This document shows positions 32,430 through 41,107 of a stretch of DNA of 64,000 nucleotides, in pieces; position 1 is the first letter of the stretch; every line of letters begins with the position of its first letter. Source of the stretch: Heliorestis acidaminivorans (GTDB lineage Bacteria; Bacillota; Desulfitobacteriia; Heliobacteriales; Heliobacteriaceae); NCBI RefSeq assembly GCF_008933955.1, contig NZ_WBXO01000010.1, forward strand, positions 1 through 64,000, in the 5' to 3' direction. The position numbers and the translations under genes were made by a program. The notes beneath the pieces were generated by a model. It did no database searches. It saw only the letters and a program-made list of their open reading frames with translations, and was not told where the DNA came from.

Positions 32430-34247
32430 GTGAAGTCTTCTAATCGTAAAAACAATGGCCGCATTAACTTAGAAGGTCGCTTAACTTTAGAAGGCGGCTT
32501 TACTTTAGTAGAACTATTGATCACCATCGCTTTACTTGGCCTGATCATGGCCATGGGTGCCTCCTTTTTTGCTTTTGGAATCAATGCTTTTCAAAAAGGT
32601 GAAGCCCAATCTATTGCTCAACGAGATGTTCGTTTTGTAGCTGATCGAATTACCCAAGAGCTGAGAAATGCCACTATGGTTGAGTTTGGTAGCAATTCAG
32701 ATGAAGTGCCTGCTCCTGCAGAAGGCGATCTGTTTTTCAGCATGAAAAAGATTGAGGGAACTAACTACTATCGTATCAATTTTATAAAAAAAGATAGCCC
32801 ACCTTTTAGCATAACTCCTGAAGGTGTTATAAGTGACTATGAATTTAGAGTAGAAAATCGAGTGTTAAAATTCAAGTTAGCAGGGGAAGAAAAGGGTCAA
32901 TCTTTTGCTATTGAGTCTGAAGTCTTGTTAGTTAACTCTTTGAGCAATAGTCCGACTAATGCTTGTACCATTGATGATTGTTCTTATATCTATTTTAGAA
33001 AAGACCTTATGGATCTTAATAAAGTAAGGAGTCCTTATGCTTTGCCTGTAGAAGGCAGTTATAGATTTTCTCCGACTATTATTGGCCTTACTAGTGATGA
33101 TGTGATTGAGTTACGTTCTAATACTAGTGGTGCTTCCCTTTGTTATACTCTAGATGGTTCAGATCCCGATGAAGCTTGTCAGGCTTCTAACGTTTATACA
33201 TACAGCGATACTAGCAAAATCTCACTAGCAGGATATTCAGGCGATCTTACCTTAAAAGCAAGAGCAGTCAAAGAGGGGATGGATGCTAGTGAGCTTTTTG
33301 AGCTTACTTATAGAATCTTAGAAAGAGTAGCTACCCCAATTGCCAATCCTGCCGCTGTGGGCTTAGAATCATTTTTTTTAAGTAATAATGTAGCTATTGA
33401 GTTAGGCTTTAATTCTGCACTTTTCTCGGGCTCGACTGCTACAGGTCAGTCTACTACAGACTCCTCTACTTCAGACGAGCCCACTATTTGTTACACTTTA
33501 GAAGATAACGTACCCATAGGTTGGGATAGCGAAACGAACAGTTGTGTGCTAGAAGAGGGCTTGTATCTTTATAGCGGACCAATTGCAGACTACCGTAATA
33601 ATCGTGGGAATTTTACTTTGAGAGCACAAGCTTTCCAAGCGGGGATGCTTCCTAGCTTCGTCTTAGAAAAGAGATATCATTACGATGTAGAAGGAGTTCT
33701 TCCTGTAATTATTATTTTCGATGAAGGCAATGAGCCCTTAGCAATCCTACGGGGGCAGTCTTTTAACCCTCTTGCTGGTGTGAATGTTATAAATGGTAGC
33801 TTAGGGGACTTAACTATTACTGGCGCAGTCGACAGAAACAGCGTCGGTGTCTATACCTTAACTTACTCAATTGGTAGTGTAAGTGAGGTCAGAACAGTAC
33901 ATGTAAGGCCTGTCTTAAGTTCCGTAGAATTTCGAGTTGATGGACATGGGCAAGGGGAAGGACAGGGGCAGTGGATAAGCTTTTCTCTGTTTCCTGGCTT
34001 TAGTAGCTACAATTTGACAGGTTATAGTGCAACAAAAGGTTCAGCTAGGGATAACGAGGATGCTAACATCGAGATTAGGGTAACAGCACCTGAAGGCAAT
34101 GTTAAGCTGATCAGAGGATCGACAGTAAGGAGTATAAGTAAAGACTTATGGCAAGACAGCGGCATTAAGGGTGGAGAGCTAACAGTTCAAGTAGAATCAA
34201 ATGATGGTTTTCTAAAAACTTCCTATAGCTTCTATCTTAATCGATAG
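32430..34247 (+). CDS. Giant prepilin with tandem adhesin-like domains (cassette B)
   Basis: A 605-residue protein. The leader ends EGG^FTLVELLITIALLGLIMA. After the pseudopilin part (~to 210) there are two chitobiase C-terminal-type sandwiches (CYTLDGSDPDE and CYTLEDNVPIG units), an Ig-like DUF5011-type domain (~430-495, GVYTLTYSIGSVSEVRTVHV) and a cadherin-like sandwich at the end (SSYNLTGYSATKGSARDNED). At about three times the normal pilin length it is likely a tip adhesin or minor subunit presenting these domains. The start is GTG 32430 with AAAGGG close upstream. It is the third gene of the cassette; its paralogue is the ATC-start gene at 26246. Confidence 0.83.
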   Translation: MKSSNRKNNGRINLEGRLTLEGGFTLVELLITIALLGLIMAMGASFFAFGINAFQKGEAQSIAQRDVRFVADRITQELRNATMVEFGSNSDEVPAPAEGDLFFSMKKIEGTNYYRINFIKKDSPPFSITPEGVISDYEFRVENRVLKFKLAGEEKGQSFAIESEVLLVNSLSNSPTNACTIDDCSYIYFRKDLMDLNKVRSPYALPVEGSYRFSPTIIGLTSDDVIELRSNTSGASLCYTLDGSDPDEACQASNVYTYSDTSKISLAGYSGDLTLKARAVKEGMDASELFELTYRILERVATPIANPAAVGLESFFLSNNVAIELGFNSALFSGSTATGQSTTDSSTSDEPTICYTLEDNVPIGWDSETNSCVLEEGLYLYSGPIADYRNNRGNFTLRAQAFQAGMLPSFVLEKRYHYDVEGVLPVIIIFDEGNEPLAILRGQSFNPLAGVNVINGSLGDLTITGAVDRNSVGVYTLTYSIGSVSEVRTVHVRPVLSSVEFRVDGHGQGEGQGQWISFSLFPGFSSYNLTGYSATKGSARDNEDANIEIRVTAPEGNVKLIRGSTVRSISKDLWQDSGIKGGELTVQVESNDGFLKTSYSFYLNR

Positions 34248-34351
34248 CTCTTAGCTTAATCGATAGCTTTTAGCTTAGCTTACCCGCTAGTTCTTAGCTT
34301 ACCTTACCTGCTAAAGGGCTAGGGGCTCTATGAGGCCATGAACCAAGTAAA

Positions 34352-34409
34352 AAGCAAAGGGGGGCGGTATTTCTATGTTCCATAAAGGAACACAAAAGCA
34401 CCGCCCCCC
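34352..34409 (-). terminator. Double-hairpin terminator
   Basis: GGGGGGCGGT (34359-34368) pairs with ACCGCCCCCC (34400-34409) and encloses an inner TGTTCC/GGAACA stem (34376-34392). On the - strand a TTTGCTTTTT tail follows, so it ends the gene at 34425. Confidence 0.75.
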
Positions 34410-34424
34410 TCAGTATTCTCTGTG

Positions 34425-35258
34425 TTATAGCAACCTAATAAGCTCCTCAGCCGCTACTTTGTTCTTAGCGTTACATATCTTGACTACTCCATTTTCATGA
34501 AGCATAACTTGTGTATTCGTATTCTCATATTGCAGAGATAGCATTGTTATATCGTGGCCATTTTTTCTGTAGCGCACTTTTTTTATAAAATCTAAGATCT
34601 CCATGTATTTATTATCTGCAATTAATTTGCCTAAGGTCGTGCTTTCTTCTTCTATAGTAGGGGAAAAGAGAATGCTTTTTACTATGAAGCGAGAAGAGTG
34701 CACTTTTTTGATAATGCGATCAAAAGTATCTTGATCGATACTTTTCTTTTTGAAGTATGTTAAGAGTTCTTCTTTTTTAGCAACACTTAGATTGCTGTTA
34801 AGGAGCACTAGATTTTTATAGTATGTTAATACTTCTTCATTAGATAGTAACTTTTCCTGATCGGCTCTTTCGCATAGGAGGTAGTCTTCGCCTTCTTGAG
34901 CATTGTTCGTGTTATTAAGCTTGAAAATTTCGTCTTTGCTAGGAACAGAAAGGATAGCAAATTCATAGTTTCTGACACCTGCTACCATAGTTTCACCTGT
35001 AGGGTAAACGGTAGCTTCATAAGAGCCTATAGCTTCATTCCAAGTAAAACTACTTTCTTGCCCCGTAGAGCTGTGTTCACAACAATATACAAAATAAACT
35101 TCTCGATCTCTAATCACAGAAGGGCTTGGAGCGATTCTCTTTAACTCAATGCCGTAGTAAAAAGCAAGAAAGCCTCTAGTGTGTTTGAAGAAGCTTTTCT
35201 CGTTATCTGTCATAAAAAGTCTTGTCCACCTAGCGATTTCGTTTGTTTTGCCACTCAA
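34425..35258 (-). CDS. Protein of unknown function
   Basis: A 277-residue soluble protein with no signal peptide or membrane segment. A mixed alpha/beta N-terminal part (FLAFYYGIELKRIAPSPSVI) is followed by a helical middle (EVLTYYKNLVLLNSNLSVAK) and a beta-rich C-terminus. I recognise no family. The start is TTG 35258 with AAAGGA upstream at long spacing, so a later start (ATG of MTDNEK) is possible. It is a single gene with its own strong terminator. Confidence 0.6.
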   Translation of the reverse strand: MSGKTNEIARWTRLFMTDNEKSFFKHTRGFLAFYYGIELKRIAPSPSVIRDREVYFVYCCEHSSTGQESSFTWNEAIGSYEATVYPTGETMVAGVRNYEFAILSVPSKDEIFKLNNTNNAQEGEDYLLCERADQEKLLSNEEVLTYYKNLVLLNSNLSVAKKEELLTYFKKKSIDQDTFDRIIKKVHSSRFIVKSILFSPTIEEESTTLGKLIADNKYMEILDFIKKVRYRKNGHDITMLSLQYENTNTQVMLHENGVVKICNAKNKVAAEELIRLL

Positions 35259-35344
35259 GCAAATACACGTCCTTTGAAGCCTGGAACAGGCAAAAAATAC
35301 TAATTGAAGTTACAAATATTCTACTATAGGAGAATTAATTCCTG

Positions 35345-35393
35345 CTTCTGTCTAGGGTACAACAACAGATTCTTGTGAAGCTAGCAAAACTGC
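35345..35393 (+). pseudogene. Short fossil of pilT
   Basis: AGGGTACAACAACAGATTCT (from 35354) and the following TGTGAAGCTAGCAAAACTG encode QQQILVKLAKL, against QQQQIRVQLANTL in pilT (36340-36380). Only about 50 nt remain. It could reflect a small duplication; chance is not fully excluded. Confidence 0.4.
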
Positions 35394-35400
35394 ATAGAAA

Positions 35401-35430
35401 GTGCACAGAAGAACCGTCCCCACTGTGCAC
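35401..35430 (-). repeat. REP-type hairpin, isolated copy
   Basis: GTGCACAG (35401-35408) and CTGTGCAC (35423-35430) enclose AAGAACCGTCCCCA. In the - orientation this is the same GGGACGGTTCTTCTGTGCAC motif found beside the second RAYT gene, about 18 kb away. Confidence 0.75.
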
Positions 35431-35460
35431 TCTCGAGGGCTTCCTATTAGCCAAGTGAAT

Positions 35461-35469
35461 TGCTATAAT
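35461..35469 (+). promoter_or_regulatory. Extended -10 promoter of pilT
   Basis: TGCTATAAT is a perfect extended -10, about 130 nt before the pilT start. The leader between shows no clear structure. Confidence 0.5.
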
Positions 35470-35599
35470 TGGAAAGAATCGATAAATATGGAGGCAAAGG
35501 ATAGTGCTTTATCTTAGAGGTGTTAACATTGATGAAGCAATAATAATTCAATCATCATATTAATGAATATAGCAACCAGAAAATGGATGGAGGGCTACT

Positions 35600-36706
35600 G
35601 TGGATATCAATGAGCTACTCAAGGAAGCTGTAACTTTAGGGGCTTCGGACTTGCATATAACTGTAGGTGCTCCACCGATCGTAAGACTTCATGGTGATCT
35701 GCGCCCTCTTAATTACGCACCTTTAGAGCCTTCAGATACAGAATATATGGCCAGTCAGATTTTGAATGAAGAAAAGAAAGCCTACTTTGAAAGTAAAGGC
35801 GAAGTAGATCTTTCCTATAACTGCGCTGAATCAAGTTGTTTTCGTGTCAATATTTTCCGTCAGCGCGACGTCATCTCTATTGCCTGTCGAGTTATTAATA
35901 CGGTAATTCCAACAATCGAGTCTCTAGGCTTGCCGCCCAGTGTGTCACTGTTAGCTAGACGCTCAAAAGGACTCATTCTGGTAACAGGCCCTACAGGAGC
36001 TGGCAAATCAACAACTATTGCATCGTTGATAAACTTAATTAATACGGAAAAATCTTGTCACATACTTACATTAGAAGATCCTATTGAATATTTGCATCGT
36101 CACCAAAAAAGTATTATCACTCAGAGAGAGATTGGTCGCGACAGTATGACTTTTCCCGATGCTTTGCGAGCCGCGTTACGGCAAGATCCTGATGTTATTC
36201 TCGTCGGTGAGATGCGCGATCTAGAAACAATCTCTATCGCTATTACTGCCGCAGAGACTGGTCACCTAGTCTTAGCTACCCTTCATACGATGGATGCACC
36301 TCAGACGGTAGAGCGTATTATCGATGTGTTTCCTCCAGGGCAACAACAACAGATTCGTGTGCAGTTAGCTAATACTTTAGCAGGTGTCTTGTCTCAGCGA
36401 CTTCTTCGTCGTGTTGATGGCAAAGGTCGAGTTGCCGTGATGGAGAGCCTCATCTGCACTCCTGCTGTTCGGAATATGATTCGCGATAACAAAATTCATC
36501 AGATCTACTCAGTCATGCAAACGAGCGCCAAAGCAGGCATGCAAACTATTGACAATCATCTATTTAGTTTATATGAACGTGGGCTAATTAGTTCTAGCGA
36601 TGTCCATGAGCATGCAGTAGACAAAGAAGCGGCCGAACGCTTTATTGAGTTCCCTTTCAATGAACCTCAAGGCAAGGGGAACTTTGGACATCGGAGGAGT
36701 AGTTAG
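35600..36706 (+). CDS. pilT: Type IV pilus retraction ATPase PilT
   Basis: A 368-residue GspE/PilT-family hexameric ATPase. It has Walker A GPTGAGKST near 128-137, an Asp box (LEDPIEYLH), a Walker B region (DPDVILVGEMRD) and a His box (TGHLVLATLHT). The short N-terminal domain and total length fit PilT rather than PilB. It retracts pili for twitching motility and DNA uptake. The start is GTG 35600 with GGAGGG 7 nt before it. It probably serves the minor-pilin cassettes to its left, while the other assembly genes must lie elsewhere. Confidence 0.95.
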   Translation: MDINELLKEAVTLGASDLHITVGAPPIVRLHGDLRPLNYAPLEPSDTEYMASQILNEEKKAYFESKGEVDLSYNCAESSCFRVNIFRQRDVISIACRVINTVIPTIESLGLPPSVSLLARRSKGLILVTGPTGAGKSTTIASLINLINTEKSCHILTLEDPIEYLHRHQKSIITQREIGRDSMTFPDALRAALRQDPDVILVGEMRDLETISIAITAAETGHLVLATLHTMDAPQTVERIIDVFPPGQQQQIRVQLANTLAGVLSQRLLRRVDGKGRVAVMESLICTPAVRNMIRDNKIHQIYSVMQTSAKAGMQTIDNHLFSLYERGLISSSDVHEHAVDKEAAERFIEFPFNEPQGKGNFGHRRSS

Positions 36707-36814
36707 GTAAAAGCTATTCCAATACAAATAAGAACAAATGTTCTAATAGGGAACTAGAGGGAGCAAGCAGAACGTAAGTTCGCATAATTGAATATAATGA
36801 GCCCACAGGGCCTT

Positions 36815-36845
36815 AGAGTCACTTTGCTAAAAAGTGGCTCTTTCT
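36815..36845 (+). terminator. Terminator of pilT
   Basis: AGAGTCACTTT (36815-36825) pairs with AAAGTGGCTCT (36831-36841), with one G-T pair and a short T-rich tail. Confidence 0.6.
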
Positions 36846-36903
36846 GTTACTATAAAGCCGTAGCCGGTTACAAACACTTGTTCTAAGAAAGGAGGTTCGC
36901 ACC

Positions 36904-37131
36904 GTGTCCGTTAATGTTACCACCAAAGCCTCAACTCTACGCATCAATGTTATCACTTCCATCGATGCTGATGGCGCTGTCAAGTACCAGAACAGAGACT
37001 TCAGAGGCTTAAAAGCTCAGGCTTCTCATGATGAAGCATTCCAGTTGGCCCAGTCTCTCCTCTCACTTATGCGCCAACCCTTGCATGCTATTGAACGAAT
37101 TGACGTAAATTCCATCACTAGCGCTGGCTAA
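36904..37131 (+). CDS. DUF1659 family protein
   Basis: A 75-residue protein of the DUF1659 type (KYQNRDFRGLKAQASHDEAF QLAQSLLSL). This family is regularly followed by DUF2922 and YvrJ genes, as here. The function is unknown. AAAGGAGG precedes GTG 36904. Confidence 0.82.
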   Translation: MSVNVTTKASTLRINVITSIDADGAVKYQNRDFRGLKAQASHDEAFQLAQSLLSLMRQPLHAIERIDVNSITSAG

Positions 37132-37200
37132 GACCCTACTCTACAGTAACTCTAGACGCTAGAGTGCCTGAATTTAAGAATGAAAGGAGGTGAAATTGAA

Positions 37201-37434
37201 TTGAACGTAACAGAGAGCACTTCTTTAGAGCTTGTTTTTACCAACTTAGCTGGTCGCGACGTAACCTTACGCATCCGAGAGCCTAAAGAGGATCTTACAG
37301 CTGAACAAATCCTAGCTGTCATGGACGACATCATCGCTGGCAACGCTTTTACTTCTACTGGTGGTGACCTAGTTAGCAAAAAAGATGTCCGTTACCTGCA
37401 CACTACTATCAACGACCTTTACGACCCTGCTTAA
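37201..37434 (+). CDS. DUF2922 family protein
   Basis: A 77-residue protein (LVFTNLAGRDVTLRIREPKE ... MDDIIAGNAFTSTGGDLVSK) of the DUF2922 family. TTG 37201 is preferred because AGGAGGTG (37185-37192) sits 8 nt upstream; the earlier ATG 37180 lies before that site. It is the second member of a conserved DUF1659-DUF2922-YvrJ trio. The function is unknown. Confidence 0.82.
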   Translation: MNVTESTSLELVFTNLAGRDVTLRIREPKEDLTAEQILAVMDDIIAGNAFTSTGGDLVSKKDVRYLHTTINDLYDPA

Positions 37435-37570
37435 TTTCTGGATAACTTCTTAACCCCTGGACCATCGCTCTTCCAAAGGGTAAATGGCGTGGAGGATAAC
37501 TTATCTCCTTGCACCCCATTACTTACCGAAGCCTGGAGGTCTTCATAAAACTTTGGAGGTGACCTTCCTT

Positions 37571-37729
37571 TTGGAAGAAAATCTACTCAACAGCATGGCC
37601 AATGTAGGCTTTCCCATCGCCCTTACCATCTTCTTACTTCTACGTATGGAGAGCAAACTCGAATCATTGACGCAAGCAATCACTGAACTAACCCAGCAAG
37701 TCAAAAGCGTAGAACAAGAAGGTAGGTAA
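37571..37729 (+). CDS. YvrJ family small membrane protein
   Basis: A 52-residue protein with a single membrane helix (ANVGFPIALTIFLLLRMESK), matching the YvrJ family core. The start is TTG 37571, placed 8 nt after GGAGGTGA; longer reading frames start too far upstream. The C-terminal half is a short coiled coil (LESLTQAITELTQQVKSVE). It closes the trio. Confidence 0.78.
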   Translation: MEENLLNSMANVGFPIALTIFLLLRMESKLESLTQAITELTQQVKSVEQEGR

Positions 37730-37758
37730 AAAACAACGCTAAAAAGCCAAAAAGCAAA

Positions 37759-37807
37759 GCAAAAAAGCATCCCCTAAGCTTAAAAAGCGAAGGGGATGCT
37801 TTTTTGC
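37759..37807. terminator. Terminator of the DUF1659-DUF2922-YvrJ trio
   Basis: GCAAAAAAGCATCCCC (37759-37774) pairs perfectly with GGGGATGCTTTTTTGC (37792-37807). The 16-bp stem contains its own T-run. Confidence 0.85.
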
Positions 37808-38005
37808 CTTTTTTTGTCTGCATGGAAAAGCCTATTGATTAACAATGTTTTTATCAGGTTTTTTGAAAAACAAACTCATTACTAAGCAAAAAAGTGTATA
37901 ATAAGGTTATGTGAGAATGGTATATACATATAAAAAATACGCACTACCTATATAGAAGTTATGCACAACCTTTGTAGCACCTAAATAATAGATGGGGTGA
38001 GAAAA

Positions 38006-40558
38006 ATGGCACTATCTACAGGTTATATGAATCCTGCTTTACAGGCAATGCCCGTAGGTTATGCCTTGCATCAGCTGATCAGAGATGAAGAAGGTAAACT
38101 TATAGACTATATTTTTGTAGAAGTTAATCCTGCTTTTGAGAAGATGCTGGGATTATCAAGCAAGGCGATCAAAGGGGCTAAAGCTTCTCAAGTCTTCCAG
38201 AAAGATTTAGAAGATTCTTTTCACTTCCTTCGTTTTTTTGATAGCGCGCCGACGGAGTCTATGATAGAGTTTTATGCAGAAAAAGTAGATAAATGGTATG
38301 GATTGCAATGCTTTGAACCAGAAGCAGGCCATATAGCTGTAACAATTCAAGATATTAGCTCAATAAAAAAACCACAGCATCTCTACAAAGAAATAATCAA
38401 TACCCAAAAAGAGATGATCTGTCGCTTTTTGCCTGACACGACTTTGATCTTTGTGAATCAAGGTTATTGCAATAATTTTAATGAAGAAGAAGAAAATCTT
38501 TTGGGGAAGCATTTTCTAGATTTTATTCCCGAAAAGTTGCACAATATTATAAAAAATCATCTTCAAGAGATGGTAAAAACTAAAGAGCCCAAAACTTATG
38601 AGCATCCTGTCTATACAAGAGATAAGAAAGTACGTTGGCAGGAATGGACCGATTATCCCATTTTTGACGACCAAGATAATATTATTGAATTTCAGTCTAT
38701 TGGCTATGACATAACTGAGCGAAGAGAAGCCCAGGAAGCGCTTCGTAATAATGAAGAAAATATACGCCAGTTAGCGGAAAATATCGATCAAGTCATCTGG
38801 TTACGGACAATGAAGGAAATAATCTATGTAAGTCCAGGCTATGAGCGGATTTTTGGTCGCTCATGTGAGAGTCTCTATGAGAAACCCAACTCTTTTCTAG
38901 AAGCTCTTCATCCAGAAGATGTACAAAGAGTGCTAGAAACAGCTCACAGTGAAGCTTACTTGAAGGGTGATTCTTTTAACCAGGAGTATCGCATTATTTG
39001 TCCTGATGGTACGATGAAGTGGATCTTGGCCAAAGTCTTTCCTATTAAAGATGAAGAAGGAAAAGTTGTTCGTTACGCCGGCGTAGCTGAAGATATTACT
39101 GAGAACAAAAGGTTTCAAAAAGAAATCCTAGAAGCCAAAGAAAAAGCAGATAGTGCCAACCAGGCTAAGTCAGAATTTCTAGCGAATATGAGCCATGAGA
39201 TTCGTACTCCCATGAACGGTATTATAGGAATGACTGAACTAGTTCTGTCCACAGACTTAGTAGATAACCAACGCTGGTATTTAGAAAATGTCAGGCACTC
39301 TGCCTTTTCACTTCTACAGATTATTAATGATATTCTTGACTTTTCTAAGATCGAATCAGGGAAAATGGAAATCGATAAAGTGCTCTTTACTTTGCCTGAA
39401 TTAGTGGAACAGCCTATCTTCGTCATCTCCACGAAATGCAAAGAAAAGAATTTGCTCCTGCGCACTTGGCTTGACCCCAATTTACCGAAAACTCTTTGTG
39501 GCGATATTTTGCGCATTCGGCAAGTTCTTTTTAATTTACTCGGTAATGCTGTTAAGTTTACGGAAAAAGGCGAGATCAAACTATCAATAAAAAAAGTAGA
39601 AGCTCTGCACAATAGCGATTGCTGTTCTAGCCAGAGTGATAAGAGTTATGTTAATTGCTCTAGTGCAAGTGATAGAAGTGAATTTATTATAGGCCATGGT
39701 AATGAAGATGGTACAAAGTCAAGTTCAGAGAGGATAGAAGACCTTACTATTATCGAGTTTTCTGTCAGTGATACAGGTATTGGCATTGCACCACAAAAAA
39801 TTGATACTATTTTTGATAGTTTTACTCAGGCTGATGGCTCAACGACCCGTCGCTTTGGTGGCACAGGTCTAGGATTGAGCATCTCTAAGAATCTTGTCCA
39901 TTTGATGGGTGGCACTTTCCACGTAGAAAGTCAAGTTCGTAAAGGAAGTACTTTTACTTTCCGTCTGCCTGTTAATTTACCGGCAGATATGGTTATTGTT
40001 GATGGGCCCGCTAAGCCCTTAGACTTTTTTGCAACAGGTCTAGCCCGAGGTGGCTTGTCTCGTAATCGAAAAGCTAACTCATCTACCCTGGAAGAGTTAA
40101 AAGCAAGCTTAGATGTAATCTTACAAGATTTTTCTTGCAAGATTCTCGTAGCTGAAGATAATAAAGTGAACATGCTGTTGATTGGCCAAATCTTAAGTAA
40201 GCTAGGCTTAGAAACGATTAAAGCTACTAACGGCAGTGAAGTCTTAGATATTCTTGAAACAATTGATGTCGATCTAATCTTTATGGATATTCATATGCCT
40301 GTTATGGATGGTATTGAAACGACTAAGATTATTCGTAAGCAAGAAGAAAGACTAGGCAGACAGCCTATTCCGATCATTGCTCTTACAGCAGATGCCATGA
40401 AAGGCGACCGCGAAAAATGTCTAACAGCAGGCATGGACGATTATATTACCAAACCATACATCAAAGAGGATATAGCCATGGCTCTTGCTAAGCATCTGCG
40501 AGGAACAGATATGGAAGAGTTTCATTCTATAGCTCAGAGTAGAATGAAAGACTTATAA
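38006..40558 (+). CDS. Soluble hybrid sensor histidine kinase with three PAS domains
   Basis: An 850-residue cytosolic protein without membrane segments. Three PAS domains (~10-115, 125-245, 250-370) precede HisKA with the phosphoacceptor His in NMSHEIRTPMNGIIGM, a HATPase_c domain (DTGIGIAPQ, GGTGLGLSISK) and a C-terminal receiver (ILVAEDNKVN, phosphoacceptor Asp in FMDIHMPVMDG). The HATPase region has a Ser/Asp-rich insertion of about 40 residues (SDCCSSQSDKSYVNCSSASD). ATG 38006 follows GGGGTGA by 5 nt. There is no output domain, so it likely signals through a separate Hpt or regulator. It stands alone. Confidence 0.93.
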   Translation: MALSTGYMNPALQAMPVGYALHQLIRDEEGKLIDYIFVEVNPAFEKMLGLSSKAIKGAKASQVFQKDLEDSFHFLRFFDSAPTESMIEFYAEKVDKWYGLQCFEPEAGHIAVTIQDISSIKKPQHLYKEIINTQKEMICRFLPDTTLIFVNQGYCNNFNEEEENLLGKHFLDFIPEKLHNIIKNHLQEMVKTKEPKTYEHPVYTRDKKVRWQEWTDYPIFDDQDNIIEFQSIGYDITERREAQEALRNNEENIRQLAENIDQVIWLRTMKEIIYVSPGYERIFGRSCESLYEKPNSFLEALHPEDVQRVLETAHSEAYLKGDSFNQEYRIICPDGTMKWILAKVFPIKDEEGKVVRYAGVAEDITENKRFQKEILEAKEKADSANQAKSEFLANMSHEIRTPMNGIIGMTELVLSTDLVDNQRWYLENVRHSAFSLLQIINDILDFSKIESGKMEIDKVLFTLPELVEQPIFVISTKCKEKNLLLRTWLDPNLPKTLCGDILRIRQVLFNLLGNAVKFTEKGEIKLSIKKVEALHNSDCCSSQSDKSYVNCSSASDRSEFIIGHGNEDGTKSSSERIEDLTIIEFSVSDTGIGIAPQKIDTIFDSFTQADGSTTRRFGGTGLGLSISKNLVHLMGGTFHVESQVRKGSTFTFRLPVNLPADMVIVDGPAKPLDFFATGLARGGLSRNRKANSSTLEELKASLDVILQDFSCKILVAEDNKVNMLLIGQILSKLGLETIKATNGSEVLDILETIDVDLIFMDIHMPVMDGIETTKIIRKQEERLGRQPIPIIALTADAMKGDREKCLTAGMDDYITKPYIKEDIAMALAKHLRGTDMEEFHSIAQSRMKDL

Positions 40559-40586
40559 CTTAACCTCTATCATTAATAGAGAAAAA

Positions 40587-40631
40587 CCCGTGATCGTAGC
40601 AATTTACTTGCTTCCGTCACGGGCTTTTTTT
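40587..40631 (+). terminator. Terminator of the hybrid kinase gene
   Basis: CCCGTGA (40587-40593) pairs with TCACGGG (40617-40623), with further partial pairing inside, and is followed by seven T. Confidence 0.8.
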
Positions 40632-40776
40632 ATCATTGATTTAACATTTCCTCGCTCAAGAGCTCATAGAAAGTCAATTATAGAACTTTTAAACTTTAGC
40701 AGGGAACTTCCATCGTTCGTCGAAAAAAACACTACAAAGCTCCTAATAGTGCAAATACTGAAAGGAGGCCACAACC

Positions 40777-41055
40777 ATGTTACACAACCTCATGGAAGAT
40801 GTGGTCAAACAGCTTTTCGATGATGTGATCAGTCTGCACCCAGAGATTTGCCAGTGCGACCATTGCCGTCACGACATTATGGCCGTAGCATTAAATCATT
40901 TGCCGCCACGTTATGTCGTAACAGTAAAAGGGGAAGTATACACTAAGATCAACATGTTAGCCCAGCAGTTTCGTATTGACGCTATTGCCGCTATCGCTCA
41001 GGGTATGGTTACGGTCACGAAGAAACCTCGTCACGATAAGGATCCGGAAGCCTAG
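40777..41055 (+). CDS. comFB: ComFB-family protein
   Basis: A 92-residue protein of the late-competence ComFB family. The typical opening LMEDVVKQLFDDVI is followed by a zinc-type CQCDHCRHDIMAVALNHLPP and PRYVVT. In some bacteria ComFB-like proteins bind c-di-GMP. Here the gene is on its own, away from comFA/comFC, with a strong AAAGGAGG site. Confidence 0.9.
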   Translation: MLHNLMEDVVKQLFDDVISLHPEICQCDHCRHDIMAVALNHLPPRYVVTVKGEVYTKINMLAQQFRIDAIAAIAQGMVTVTKKPRHDKDPEA

Positions 41056-41107
41056 GTAAAGAGGTCTCTTCAAGCAACTTTATTGCCCCACAAGGATGGT
41101 GAATAAT

